64,000 bases of DNA, taken from contig OY986969.1 in the NCBI GenBank assembly GCA_963920575.1, positions 27,319,434-27,383,433 on the forward strand. Reading direction: 5' to 3'. The DNA comes from Narthecium ossifragum. Taxonomy: Eukaryota; Streptophyta; Magnoliopsida; Dioscoreales; Nartheciaceae. The notes under the pieces were generated by a model. The model had not been told where the DNA came from. It searched no databases and worked only from the letters and a program-made list of their open reading frames with translations. Of this stretch, positions 44,945-54,546 are shown piece after piece (within the stretch, counting starts at the first letter, position 1; the number at the start of each line of letters is the position of its first letter). The position numbers were made by a program, and so were the translations under genes.

Positions 44945-46800
44945 TCTATCTTGTTATTTGCAATGATAAGATAGATTTGTTTCAGTGATCGATGAACGAA
45001 TGTGACATCTTGATAGCTCTTTGTTTTTATAATTTTCTCATCTTTCTGGCTCTATAATTAGGAGCATGAGTTGACTACTTTAGATACGATACTCATGCAC
45101 AAATTAAAGGATTGTCCAAGTCTTTTAGCTAGTATTCACATTGTCTTTCTTGTCAGTGGTGCATGCAAGGTTTGATCAAACTATCAAAGCCGTCTTGGAG
45201 AGTGAAAAGTGGTTGGAAGGTCTTCATCCGTAAGTCTTCTATTCCTGGTCTTTAAATAATTATGCATATTTTCAATCCCTGCTTTTTATGTACGCATGCA
45301 AAATTGGCAGGGCTGAGCTAATTAATATAATGAGAACCTCAGAGGCTTCTGATCGGCTGGGTTTTGTTTAGGGAACTTGCTGGCTTGAGCTGGATCGAGT
45401 TCCTCCAATGCCTTACAGATAGATTATTTTAAGACCAATATACCCAATTAATAAAACAGACAATAGACGTGTTCTGATTTCTCAAAGAGGCATTATACAT
45501 CCTCCCAATCCCCGTTATTAATTAATAATTAAGCAAGGTGGTAGATATATTGATAGATGGATAGCCACCAACTATATATAGTATGTTGGCTGCGTTGTTC
45601 GAATGAAGCTAATTGTTTGTTTGCAGGTCAAGGTCTCATCGGATGGATGAAAACTCAACCATCGGGGATGAGTGCTCTTGCAGGCCAATAATTATTAGAG
45701 TCAATTAAAGGTGTAATGCTGGTGGGTGGGATTGTTTGATAGGATATAGCCTGCAGGTACTTGTCTGATATATATGGGTGACTGGTGCGTGTAGACCCAT
45801 GCGATAATGCGACCAAGTCATTGTATTCCATCCTCCATCCCCTCCTTTGCAGCGCCAGCTTGGTTTGATTTGTCATCAACGCGTAGGTAACGCGTACGGT
45901 GTGACAGGGTTGCCACTACGTGATGACCATCTTTACTAATATAACAACAGGTTGTACCTTATCCATTGAATTCCAAAGCCTATTGAGTTCTTTTCTGTTG
46001 TTCTCCAGGCTCCAAGATATCAAAAGATTGCCACCAAAATTATGAAACTTCCTCCAACGCGCGCAGAAGTGAATATTATGAGCTGCAAGACATTGTTTAC
46101 GTACTCCATTTTCATTTTTAGACTTTCTTCTGAAAATGAAAGCAAATAAACAAAGATGGCGAGAGGCCACCATTACCAATGTCCAACTAAAAGGCTAAGC
46201 CGTTGGGATACCATATTTCCTCTAGCCATTAAGAGAAGACGAGTCATTTTACATATTGTCCAACAATCATTAATCGCAAAAGCACAAGCTCTGTCATTGG
46301 CATTTTTGGAATGTCAACAATTAATGCCATCTTGTTGCTTATACCGTTCCATGGGATTGTGATTATTTACCTAGATTTAGTGACTTGCTCATAACCACAA
46401 ACACCCAAACACTAACCCATTCACGTGATAGGTTATTTTGAATTTAGAGATTTTGGGGTTAGAAAAATTAAAATAATAAATGAATTTAGATCAAAATATT
46501 TTTTTAACAAAAAAATAAAATCAGAGATACAATCTGAATGGAGTTAAATGGAGATAGGATAAATAATATCCTCATTTTTTTTTGGAATGGCCGACTTTAA
46601 CCTACGTTCTTATTTTACTAAACCCATTCTATTTAGAGATAAGGTGGGGATATACCAAACAACGACTAGGAGTTCTCCAGGGAAGGGCAAATACAAGCAG
46701 CCAAAAATCTACAAAGCTTCTGGCCAGATTACAGACATATATTATAATTCGATCCATAATGAGTAATTAAGCAGCTTTAAAATTAAAGCACGAGAACAAA
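44945..46800. other. Intergenic region, no gene seen
   Basis: AT-rich, without a recognisable coding frame. 46090-46150 (TTTCTTCTGAAAATGAAAGC AAATAAACAAAG) resembles 24870-24900 and 39235-39260, another duplicated flank word. Confidence 0.4.
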
Positions 46801-46813
46801 CCACAGCCTCCAG

Positions 46814-47260
46814 CTAGCGCATAACACGGTTGCCACTGACACGGCCTCCAGTCTTTCGACCACCACGGTTCCCCTCTCCGATCCTCACTCTTGTTTGATC
46901 ACCCACGACAACGTTATCGTGAACCAGAGTTTCGGATTCGTCATGGGCCTTCATTAGTTCATTTGGTTCGCCACGGCCTTCGTTTGGTCCCCGTGAATGA
47001 TCACCACGGCGCCTAAATGCTGATTCCAGCGCCCTCGATGCATTAATCATGCTAGAATCATGCGGATCGCAATAGCGTTTGTTCCTGAGGTCGCCTTTCC
47101 GCTTCGGCTTTCGCTTTCGCTTTGGCCGCCCCAGATCTACTCCACCGCATGGGCGGTAGCCTGGAGGAGGGTAGTCCTCGACAAGTGGTGGCAGAGGAGG
47201 GCCTGAGCCTGTTTCCACTACCTGCATTGTACCATGTGGGGATGATGTTATATACGGCAT
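46814..47260 (-). CDS. Branch 2 protein, 5'-truncated copy
   Basis: A single open frame of 148 residues from the ATG at 47260. It is homologous to exon 3 of the gene at 25587: VVETGSGP, VEDYPPPGYRP, a Lys/Arg-rich insertion (residues about 45-60), CDPHDSSM, a shortened linker, and the terminal unit VHDNVVVGDQTRVRIGEGN with end GNRVMR. Upstream bases (47261-47310) still match the start of exon 3, but in another frame and with a stop. Exons 1 and 2 are not found, and a T-run plus LINE tail (47348-47400) interrupts the region where they should be. Either a pseudogene or a shortened gene starting at the internal ATG. Confidence 0.55.
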   Translation of the reverse strand: MPYITSSPHGTMQVVETGSGPPLPPLVEDYPPPGYRPCGGVDLGRPKRKRKPKRKGDLRNKRYCDPHDSSMINASRALESAFRRRGDHSRGPNEGRGEPNELMKAHDESETLVHDNVVVGDQTRVRIGEGNRGGRKTGGRVSGNRVMR

Positions 47261-47347
47261 TGGACAAACAACGGAGAGTCTTGTGTCTGTGCTATCTATT
47301 TAGAAGAGAGGTCTTTAATTGATAAAGAGAACAACATAACATCTTGT

Positions 47348-47400
47348 TCGAGTTTTTTTTTTTTTTTTTTTGATTAATTGAGCCCGGAGGCTAATACAAA
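47348..47400 (-). mobile_element. LINE-type 3' tail fragment upstream of truncated branch 2 gene
   Basis: A poly-T run followed by GATTAATTGAGCCCGGAGGC is the reverse complement of the LINE tail. It sits among three copies of CATCTTGTTCGAGTT-like words (47341, 47409 and 47494). Confidence 0.55.
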
Positions 47401-47880
47401 GTTTCTAACTCGAACAACATCTTATTCGAGTTAGAAACTTAGAAATAATATATCCCTTTTTTAGTTTTGGAAAGACCATAAAAAGGATGTATCTCATCTT
47501 GTTCGAGTTAAAAATGGTAAAATCCTTTTCTAGTTCTGGAAATATTTCTGGGAAGAACATTAAAAGTGACTGCAGACGCATGAAACAGAGAAAATATATT
47601 CTTTGTTTGGGTTAATTTGGATGCCAAAACATTACAGAAGAAGTAAAAAATCAAAGAGCGGAGCAAACATAAATACATCATTAATTCATGCGGGAGCCCT
47701 CATTATTGAAATTTCACAACTGAAGATTTAGATGTTGGAAGCCTGCTCATAAGATACATAAAAGCAACAGATTCATCATAATTGACCACTTGATTACAAC
47801 AGTGAGATGAGAAAGAAATTAAAACATGAGCAATTAATACCAAAACTAAACATGCACGATAGGTTTCAGATCTACTAGTA

Positions 47881-48276
47881 TTATTTCCCAGTAACTTTCT
47901 TTTGTTTATTCACGGCCAAGTTCTCGATCTTGTTGTCTTCGACGATGATGCACAATTCCTCGATGACCACCTTCCCCCCATTTCCATGGATTGGGCCCTT
48001 GTCACCTTGATTAGCTTTACCAAGAAGTCCATTTACCTGCTTCAGGATATTCATATCTTCGCTGCCGCCACTGCCAGCGCCTCCTCCCCTCCGTTGCTCC
48101 ACAGCTCGCGCCCTGCTGCGATCATGGTTGTAAACTAGAGGGATGGGACGTCGATTAGGCCGTCTTGGCGGTGGAGCTCCGTCATCCTCATCGCTGTCAT
48201 CGCCTCCCGTCCACGGCACCACCGGTGGCGGCTTTCGTACATAATCTTCTTCATCGTCATAGCCGTTCCGTGCCAT
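47881..48276 (-). CDS. Branch 3 acidic small protein
   Basis: A single exon of 131 residues; ATG at 48276. The N-terminus is acidic and Pro-rich (DDEEDYV, GGDDSDEDDGAPPP), then Arg-rich, then a helix-like stretch NILKQVNGLLGKANQG, then the branch 3 motif KVVIEELCIIVEDNKIENL and a basic tail ending VTGK. The same order (acidic disordered part, short amphipathic helix, strand motif with N/G-K-I) is seen at 10180 and 50261. No signal peptide or membrane segment. Unknown family. Confidence 0.7.
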   Translation of the reverse strand: MARNGYDDEEDYVRKPPPVVPWTGGDDSDEDDGAPPPRRPNRRPIPLVYNHDRSRARAVEQRRGGGAGSGGSEDMNILKQVNGLLGKANQGDKGPIHGNGGKVVIEELCIIVEDNKIENLAVNKQKKVTGK

Positions 48277-48289
48277 AATTAGATTGTAT

Positions 48290-50240
48290 GAAAGCTGGCT
48301 AGCAAGTAGCTATATAGATCGATGGGAAGAAGGGGTTTGGATTTGAGAAAGCAGCTAGCTAATATGTCGGGCCGGTATGATATTTGGTCTCGAGCTCCAA
48401 TGGGATCCATATATAAATTAGGAGCCGAATCGATACCCGCGCGCGGGCCGGCCTTGAGAGTGCTAATAGAGATCAATGCAGAGGTTAATTGTTGTGCATT
48501 AGGATTAGATCGAATGACTCTTACTCCAGATAATTAAGAACGACTAGGCTTGCAGGAAGACTTGGAATTAATTAAGGTGACCATGACGATGATGAAGCGT
48601 GGATTCCATTATGGTGTGAATGAGTTGTACGCTGTAGGATGATGCTAATTAATTAATGGGTCTTACAATAAACTGAGAAAAGAGAAGGGAACGACTTCTA
48701 GAGGCTCTGAACTATATATTATTCTCTCGCTCTTGGAAAGCCTGATCAACATCGATCAATTTTCAAAACTAGCTAGCGCGTACGTTGCTGACCAATGTAT
48801 CTGTTAAAACACTTGTGAGCAAATATTAACTCTGGTGTCCGGTCACACGGCATGCAGAAGGGTCCAATGATGTTTGATGGCTACTGATTACCGTGTTGAC
48901 AATAGTAGCTTTTTTTATAGATTACTGCGTATATGGTGCATGTGATTGTTTTGTGAGAGTAAAGTCATGGGCCTTCTTCTTCGTTCATCCTTGAGTTCAT
49001 TAACTCTTGACATGAGAGATCGAGGATGACAGGATTAAGTGGGATATATGGTTTAATTGCAACAACCCTGTAAAGATGACGAGTATTGATGCGCTCTGTT
49101 TATTAATGCAGGAGGAACTATCTATGGCACCTAGCAAGCTAGTTTCCTTCTTGATTATACCGGCTGGATTAATCATCAAACATCTTGCATTCATTATATA
49201 TTGTTCATCATCGATCTTGATCATACCGCGCGTGATGGCGAAAACTTATCAGTGTACGTGGTTCACCTGTACGTGCAAAAGAGCATGTGGGGCAGCTACT
49301 AGCTGGCTTCGCTGCCTCATACCAGACTTCCACTCACGCCTTGTTAAAAATAGTCTCTGAAAATTCCTACCACGCATACAAATTTGGAACGGCGTTATGA
49401 AATTACCAGAGTAAGAAAGAAATAAAAAAATAAAAGGAGGGAGAGATAGAGAGGGAGACAGGGTAAAGAGATAAGTGTGATAGGGAGAAAAAAGAATGTG
49501 AAGGCGAGGATAGATTAATGTTTTTTTATTAACCATGACGCAAATCTTCGGTACATGCTTCATATATATTATGAAAATCAGTATCTAAATATGTATTTCG
49601 GAATATTATTCTGTGCAGTCTAAGGTATTTTGAAATTTTCTGAATATCATGATGCATGCATGAATGATATTAATTTTGGATTATCCAAGCAGGAGTCTGT
49701 ACGTGTTTCGAGCGCCAATAATCCATATATAACCTAAATTGCCTGTAAGCTTACAGGGGAGTGGATGTTACTATGTAAATTAGGTTTCATGGATTAATTG
49801 CCATATATACAAGAGAATTCAATCAGTGGTCAGCATGGTAACAATATTAATTCTACCCTTTTTGCCTTGGAACTTGACTAAGTAGCTAGAGAGATTGATC
49901 ACTCTGTACGTTGTTGTGTATTACCAGAAACTCATACATATTTGATCGCATTCGTAGTCGTATTCACACAACTGAACAGCAAATTAAGGATGGATGCGGT
50001 ATATATAACATGTAAGAAAAGCAAAATATGCATATATGCAGTAGCTCCTGGCTAAACAGGATCCCAATTACAATTCATGACCAAGCGAGAAAAGAAGTAC
50101 ACAATACAAGAATACAAGATTACTTGGCAAGGAAAGCAGCTACAGATGAACCATAGATCTAGCTAGGTTCGATGATTCTTCAAAGCACAATATAGAACAC
50201 ACCACCACCCCAAGGACGATGACGACCACGACGATTATAA
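48290..50240. other. Intergenic region, no gene seen
   Basis: Upstream of the gene at 47881 and downstream of the gene at 50261. Short frames at 49076-49360 and elsewhere have no recognisable features. Confidence 0.4.
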
Positions 50241-50260
50241 GTTAATATTATTATTATTAT

Positions 50261-51058
50261 TTAGTTTGCAGATGGAGCAGCTGACGGATGCTTGGAATTT
50301 TTCCCTCTCCTTCCCTGCATCCTGCCTAAATTCTCAATCTTGCCGCCTAGCACATTAACATGCAGGTTTATATTGTAAGGAGTATGGTCATCACTGCTAG
50401 TTCCTGCACCACCTGCACCTGCACCGCGGGGAGGTAATTTCAATTCTTTTATGACATTGCGGCAGAGTTGATCTAAGCCATCTTCATCATCATCATCATC
50501 ATTATCATCATCCTTTTGCCACCTGCGAGGGTTTTCCGTTGGTTTGGGCTTCACCAGATAATCGGCGTCCTCCTCATCCTTCCCAGCGGCAGCATTTTTG
50601 TACTTTGGTGCAGGAGAATAACGACCAAACTGCATCGGCGGGTTCCTCCAGTCGTCATGTTTCTCGTCTTTCTCCTTTGAATCATCATCATAGGTATTTC
50701 TAGATTGATAGTTGTTACCCTGCCATTGTGGACGTGCTGCTGCTGATGGCTTGGAATTAGAATAGCCATGCCGAGCTGCTGAAGCGGCCGGAGCCGGTGG
50801 ATCAGACGAAGGCTTAGGCTCTAACTTCGGTTTCCCTGCAGGCTGCTCCTGTGGAGCTCGAGATGGTGCAGCTTGAGCGGATGAACCCTTTGGCATGCCA
50901 TACGGCACATCCTCATCATCCCTTGCCGCAGTGTCTTGCTGCCGTCGTCCATTGGATGGCCAGCCGTTGTTCCTTGCCGCCGGTCGTCTGAATCCATACT
51001 GATCATCATTGTCGCTGCCGTAGTTGCGTCCACCTCGGCGGTTCCAGCGGTCCGACAT
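50261..51058 (-). CDS. Branch 3 acidic protein with Arg/Gly/Asn N-terminus
   Basis: A single exon of 265 residues; ATG at 51058. The N-terminus is Arg/Gly/Asn-rich (MSDRWNRRGGRNYG), then a long Ala/Pro/Ser/Lys disordered region, an acidic run (DDDNDDDDDEDG), a helix-like DQLCRNVIKELKLPP, a Gly/Ala hinge and the branch 3 motif YNINLHVNVLGGKIENL, then a basic Ser/Ala tail. A TATA-like stretch (TATATATATTATAGCC on the minus strand, about 51180-51195) lies upstream. Unknown function. RGG-like and acidic composition would allow nucleic-acid or cation binding, but that is inference. Confidence 0.7.
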   Translation of the reverse strand: MSDRWNRRGGRNYGSDNDDQYGFRRPAARNNGWPSNGRRQQDTAARDDEDVPYGMPKGSSAQAAPSRAPQEQPAGKPKLEPKPSSDPPAPAASAARHGYSNSKPSAAARPQWQGNNYQSRNTYDDDSKEKDEKHDDWRNPPMQFGRYSPAPKYKNAAAGKDEEDADYLVKPKPTENPRRWQKDDDNDDDDDEDGLDQLCRNVIKELKLPPRGAGAGGAGTSSDDHTPYNINLHVNVLGGKIENLGRMQGRRGKNSKHPSAAPSAN

Positions 51059-51589
51059 GATTGGATCGATGAACGAGTTGATGAGAATTAAGCTAGGTAC
51101 GTAGCTTAATTAGCTTTCGGGGGCCAGGAGTGCTAGCTTAGCTTAGCTTCTTGTGTTGTTCCCGACTCTTGCAACCTGGCTATAATATATATATAAAAGA
51201 AGGGCCAAAGACTTTGAAGGATATGAAGGAAGGTGCCGGAGGAGGGTAAGAATTAAGTAGGAACATGGTGATGCTTCAATTGGTATCAATTGGATTTAAA
51301 CAAAGACCATCTTTTGAATCAGTGTTTTATTTTTTTCCCCCTTTAATTTTAAGACTTTGCTTTGGGTATACTTCTATCTAGGGATAAAATTGTAATTTCA
51401 GGCGACCCCTTCTCCTTCTGAATAGTGAATAGTTCAATTTTAATTTACTAAGAATTAATTGAAGCATAGATGATTGAAGGGGCCATGATGTGCTGCAGGG
51501 GAAAGTCTTGTATTATTGGGAGCTACAGTATGAAGAAAAATAAGATATATACAACATTGACTTGCATATGAAAAGACCTGGATTAATTA

Positions 51590-52590
51590 GGACAGACCAA
51601 TTAGGGGGAAGTCTTGTATATAATATGAAGAAAGATAAGATATATATATACAAGAGTGACTTGCATATAAAAAAGACCCTGCATTAGGAGAGACCAATAA
51701 TGAGCTGTCTCTAACACTCAACTAACACGCCTTCGTGTACTGTATTGATGTTGATGTCTTCCTTTCCACTACGTAACTACCATGTAATTATCAGTGGTTG
51801 ACTCAACCAAATCCTTCAATTAATCTAGGTCTTTGTTTATAGAATAAGAAAGAATGATCCATATCATGTACCTCTCCCAGGAGGGCACCGTTTAATTAAT
51901 GTGCAAGTTACTGTACAGTATAGATCGATGGTGCCTAGCAAGTATGGATGTCGTGGGGTGGAAGATTAATTAATTAATACTTGATGCGTGTCGTTTTTGC
52001 CAAAACTTTGCAGTCTAGTTCTTTATGCAGCTGGTCTATGCAACTGCTCAGTATTAGTGATGTATTAGGAGTGGATCAGAATGAAGCCCTTGCTTATGTA
52101 TAGTCTTCAATCATTCATAGATACATAGAGCTCCATCCATCTAACCAAATAAATAAAGAAAAAAGCATACCGAGAGGTATGAAAGGTAGCTGCGTTGACG
52201 AAGACATTTTTGTGTGTTTTCTCTTTCTTAGTTATAAACGTGGTTGGCATGACTTAAATAAAAATCTATGGATGTTCTTCTAGTACGTTGATGGTTAATT
52301 TTATCAGTAGATCACCTAAAAAAGAGGGGGGAAAAGATAATAATGGCCAAGTACATTTAAGGGCAACTTAATTATGAAATAAATGACATCTAGCATTGAC
52401 TTTATAAGACCTCATATACAAAAAGACCTGAATTAGGAACGACCAATAAGGGAGCGGTCTCCGTCAGCAGCTACTAACACATCATGTGGATGTGTTCCTT
52501 CCACTACCTACCCATCCGTGTTTGACTTAACCAATATTAATGCACCACCAATTGCTCGATCAGATCTTTGTTTATAGACTAATTGATGAA
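51590..52590. repeat. Diverged direct copies of an upstream flank module
   Basis: 51665-51850 and 52425-52580 share GACC(C)TG(A/C)ATTAGGA(G/A)(A/C)GACCAATAA, GTCTCxxxCAxCAxCTxACA, CCTTTCCACTACxTA and CTTTGTTTATAGA. A third copy lies upstream of the branch 1 gene at 60840-61150. These are remnants of duplicated promoter-side DNA, with no gene now attached to the first two. Confidence 0.6.
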
Positions 52591-52901
52591 TAATACTTGT
52601 GTGGTAGCAAAGGCCAGGAGAGAGAAAGAAAGAAATCAACACATATATAAGAGAAATTGGGTGGGTTTTCTGAGTTCTTAATGAATGCTCCAATCTTTGC
52701 TGTTTCTTGGAACTTGTTATTCAGATACAAAATACTGTTAACTATATTAGTAGGCAATGACCCAATTAAATGAAGTCTTTAATTATGCACTTGGGTCCAA
52801 TCATTCTATGCTCTAAACATAATTTAGGAAAGGGGCCAAGCTAGCCAAGAAGTATTAATGCAAACTATTTCTGTCAATGAAGTTTGATTGGGAGGATTCT
52901 T

Positions 52902-53288
52902 TGATAGGCAGCCACGACCAGTTCGGTCGCGCAAGCCTAATCCACGCTATCTTTAGCTTGTTGTTAAGAGTCCTAGTTGATCATTAATGCTAGTAGTAAG
53001 AAAAGGGCTGGATTAGTATGTGGTAGTTATCTTGATTGGGTAAGGCCTATGCTGCTTGTAGCGTACGGCTTAGGAGTGATCAGCCGGACTAGTGGACGGT
53101 TGTGATTTAGGAGGTCATGGAGTCATTAGGGTTTGGGTATTTAAGAGTTGAAGTCCTGTAATTCATTATCTTCTTCATAATAGAAAAGACAGGGGTTTCC
53201 AGCCATTAATTGGATCAGGGGTGTGCCTCCACCATTAAGAGAGGCCGATCTTGTGCTGCAGACGTCTGCTGCGGCCTCGATCTTATCA
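52902..53288 (+). repeat. Left LTR
   Basis: 387 bp, TG...CA ends. Differs from the right LTR at three positions that I compared by eye, about 0.8 percent. Confidence 0.95.
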
Positions 53289-53290
53289 AG

Positions 53291-53302
53291 TGGTATCAGA
53301 GC
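53291..53302 (+). promoter_or_regulatory. Primer binding site, initiator tRNA-Met
   Basis: TGGTATCAGAGC, two bases after the left LTR, is the standard complement of the initiator methionine tRNA 3' end in plant LTR elements. Confidence 0.9.
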
Positions 53303-53319
53303 AGTTCGTTCCTGTAGCT

Positions 53320-54519
53320 ATGGCGCCACCAGCAAATAAGGAGCGCCTTGACCTGTTGGAGCAGAACATGCAAGGGATGCAGGACGAGTTCGGAGGGATG
53401 CAAGAGGCTTTGCAGCGCCTGGAAGAGGAACACAAGGCAGCCCGGCTTGAGGCTGACGTTAGATCCAAAAAAATAGATGGGGTCTTGCGGCGTCTGGAGG
53501 AGGAAAATCAAACATCACGACAGGAAGCAGAAGCCAGATCTAGGAAAACGGATGGGTTACTGAGTGAGTTGCTGAAGATGCAAGGAAAGAAACCTACGGC
53601 AGAGGGAGCGGGTGGAAAGGAGGAAAAAGAGAAAGATTTCAAGTATAAAGCCGCTTACCATGAAGAAGAGGAGGGTGAAGGATCTGGACGACGGGGAGGT
53701 CCTTCAGTGAAACTTGAGTTTCCTCGGTTCTCAGGCGAGGATCTCTTGATATGGATGAATCGGGTGGAGCAATTCTTCCGGATGCATAGAACACCAGAGG
53801 ATGAGAAGATTCAGTGGGCTTCATTCCATCTGGAGGGCGAAGCCAATCAGTGGTGGCAATGGATCCAGAGCAGTAATCAAGAGGAACCATCGGAGATGTC
53901 TTGGGAAGAATTTCAAAAAGAAATATCGGCGTGCTTTGGGTCGGTACGTTATATCAATCAGAATGAGGCTTTATCACATATTAGACAGACGGGTCTTCTG
54001 CGAGACTACCTACAGGAGTTTGAGATACTCGCTACACGAGTAAGGGGATGGCCGCAATCTGCACTGATCGGAGCATTTCTAGGAGGGTTACAGGAGGAAG
54101 TGGCTGACGAAGTAAGAGTGTTTAGGCCACGGACACTGCGGGAAACTATTGAATATGCACAGTTGTTGGATGATAAGATACAGAAGTCGTGGCGTCGGGG
54201 GCGATCCGAGGCAAGCCGGCCGGCCAATAGGGGCGGATTTAGTCCGTTTCCTCCAAGCCGACTAGGACCCACAACGGTGGCACTACCGGCACCTGGCCGG
54301 AACCGACCAACCTCTAACCCCATTCCAAATAGCCGAGCGCCACCACCAGGAGTTCGACGGCTGTCTGTGGAAGAGATGCGGCAGCGAAGGGAGAAGGGAA
54401 TGTGTTTCAACTGTGACGAGAGGTTCACACCGGGGCACAGGTGCCAGAGACCGCAGTCTTTTTGGGTCGAGGTAGAAGAACCGGGGACAGCAGAAGAGGA
54501 TCCGGATGGCGGCGAGTAG
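53320..54519 (+). CDS. gag: Retrotransposon gag
   Basis: 399 residues from the ATG at 53320 (MAPPANKERL). Predicted coiled coil at residues about 5-90, then the Retrotrans_gag domain (VKLEFPRFSGEDLLIWMNRV, WASFHLEGEANQWW) and, near residue 360, the zinc knuckle CFNCDERFTPGHRC of the chromovirus type. It ends at a TAG stop in the same frame as the following pol part; whether readthrough occurs is unknown. Confidence 0.9.
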   Translation: MAPPANKERLDLLEQNMQGMQDEFGGMQEALQRLEEEHKAARLEADVRSKKIDGVLRRLEEENQTSRQEAEARSRKTDGLLSELLKMQGKKPTAEGAGGKEEKEKDFKYKAAYHEEEEGEGSGRRGGPSVKLEFPRFSGEDLLIWMNRVEQFFRMHRTPEDEKIQWASFHLEGEANQWWQWIQSSNQEEPSEMSWEEFQKEISACFGSVRYINQNEALSHIRQTGLLRDYLQEFEILATRVRGWPQSALIGAFLGGLQEEVADEVRVFRPRTLRETIEYAQLLDDKIQKSWRRGRSEASRPANRGGFSPFPPSRLGPTTVALPAPGRNRPTSNPIPNSRAPPPGVRRLSVEEMRQRREKGMCFNCDERFTPGHRCQRPQSFWVEVEEPGTAEEDPDGGE

Positions 54520-54546
54520 TCTTGGGGAACAGAGGAGGAAGGGCCG

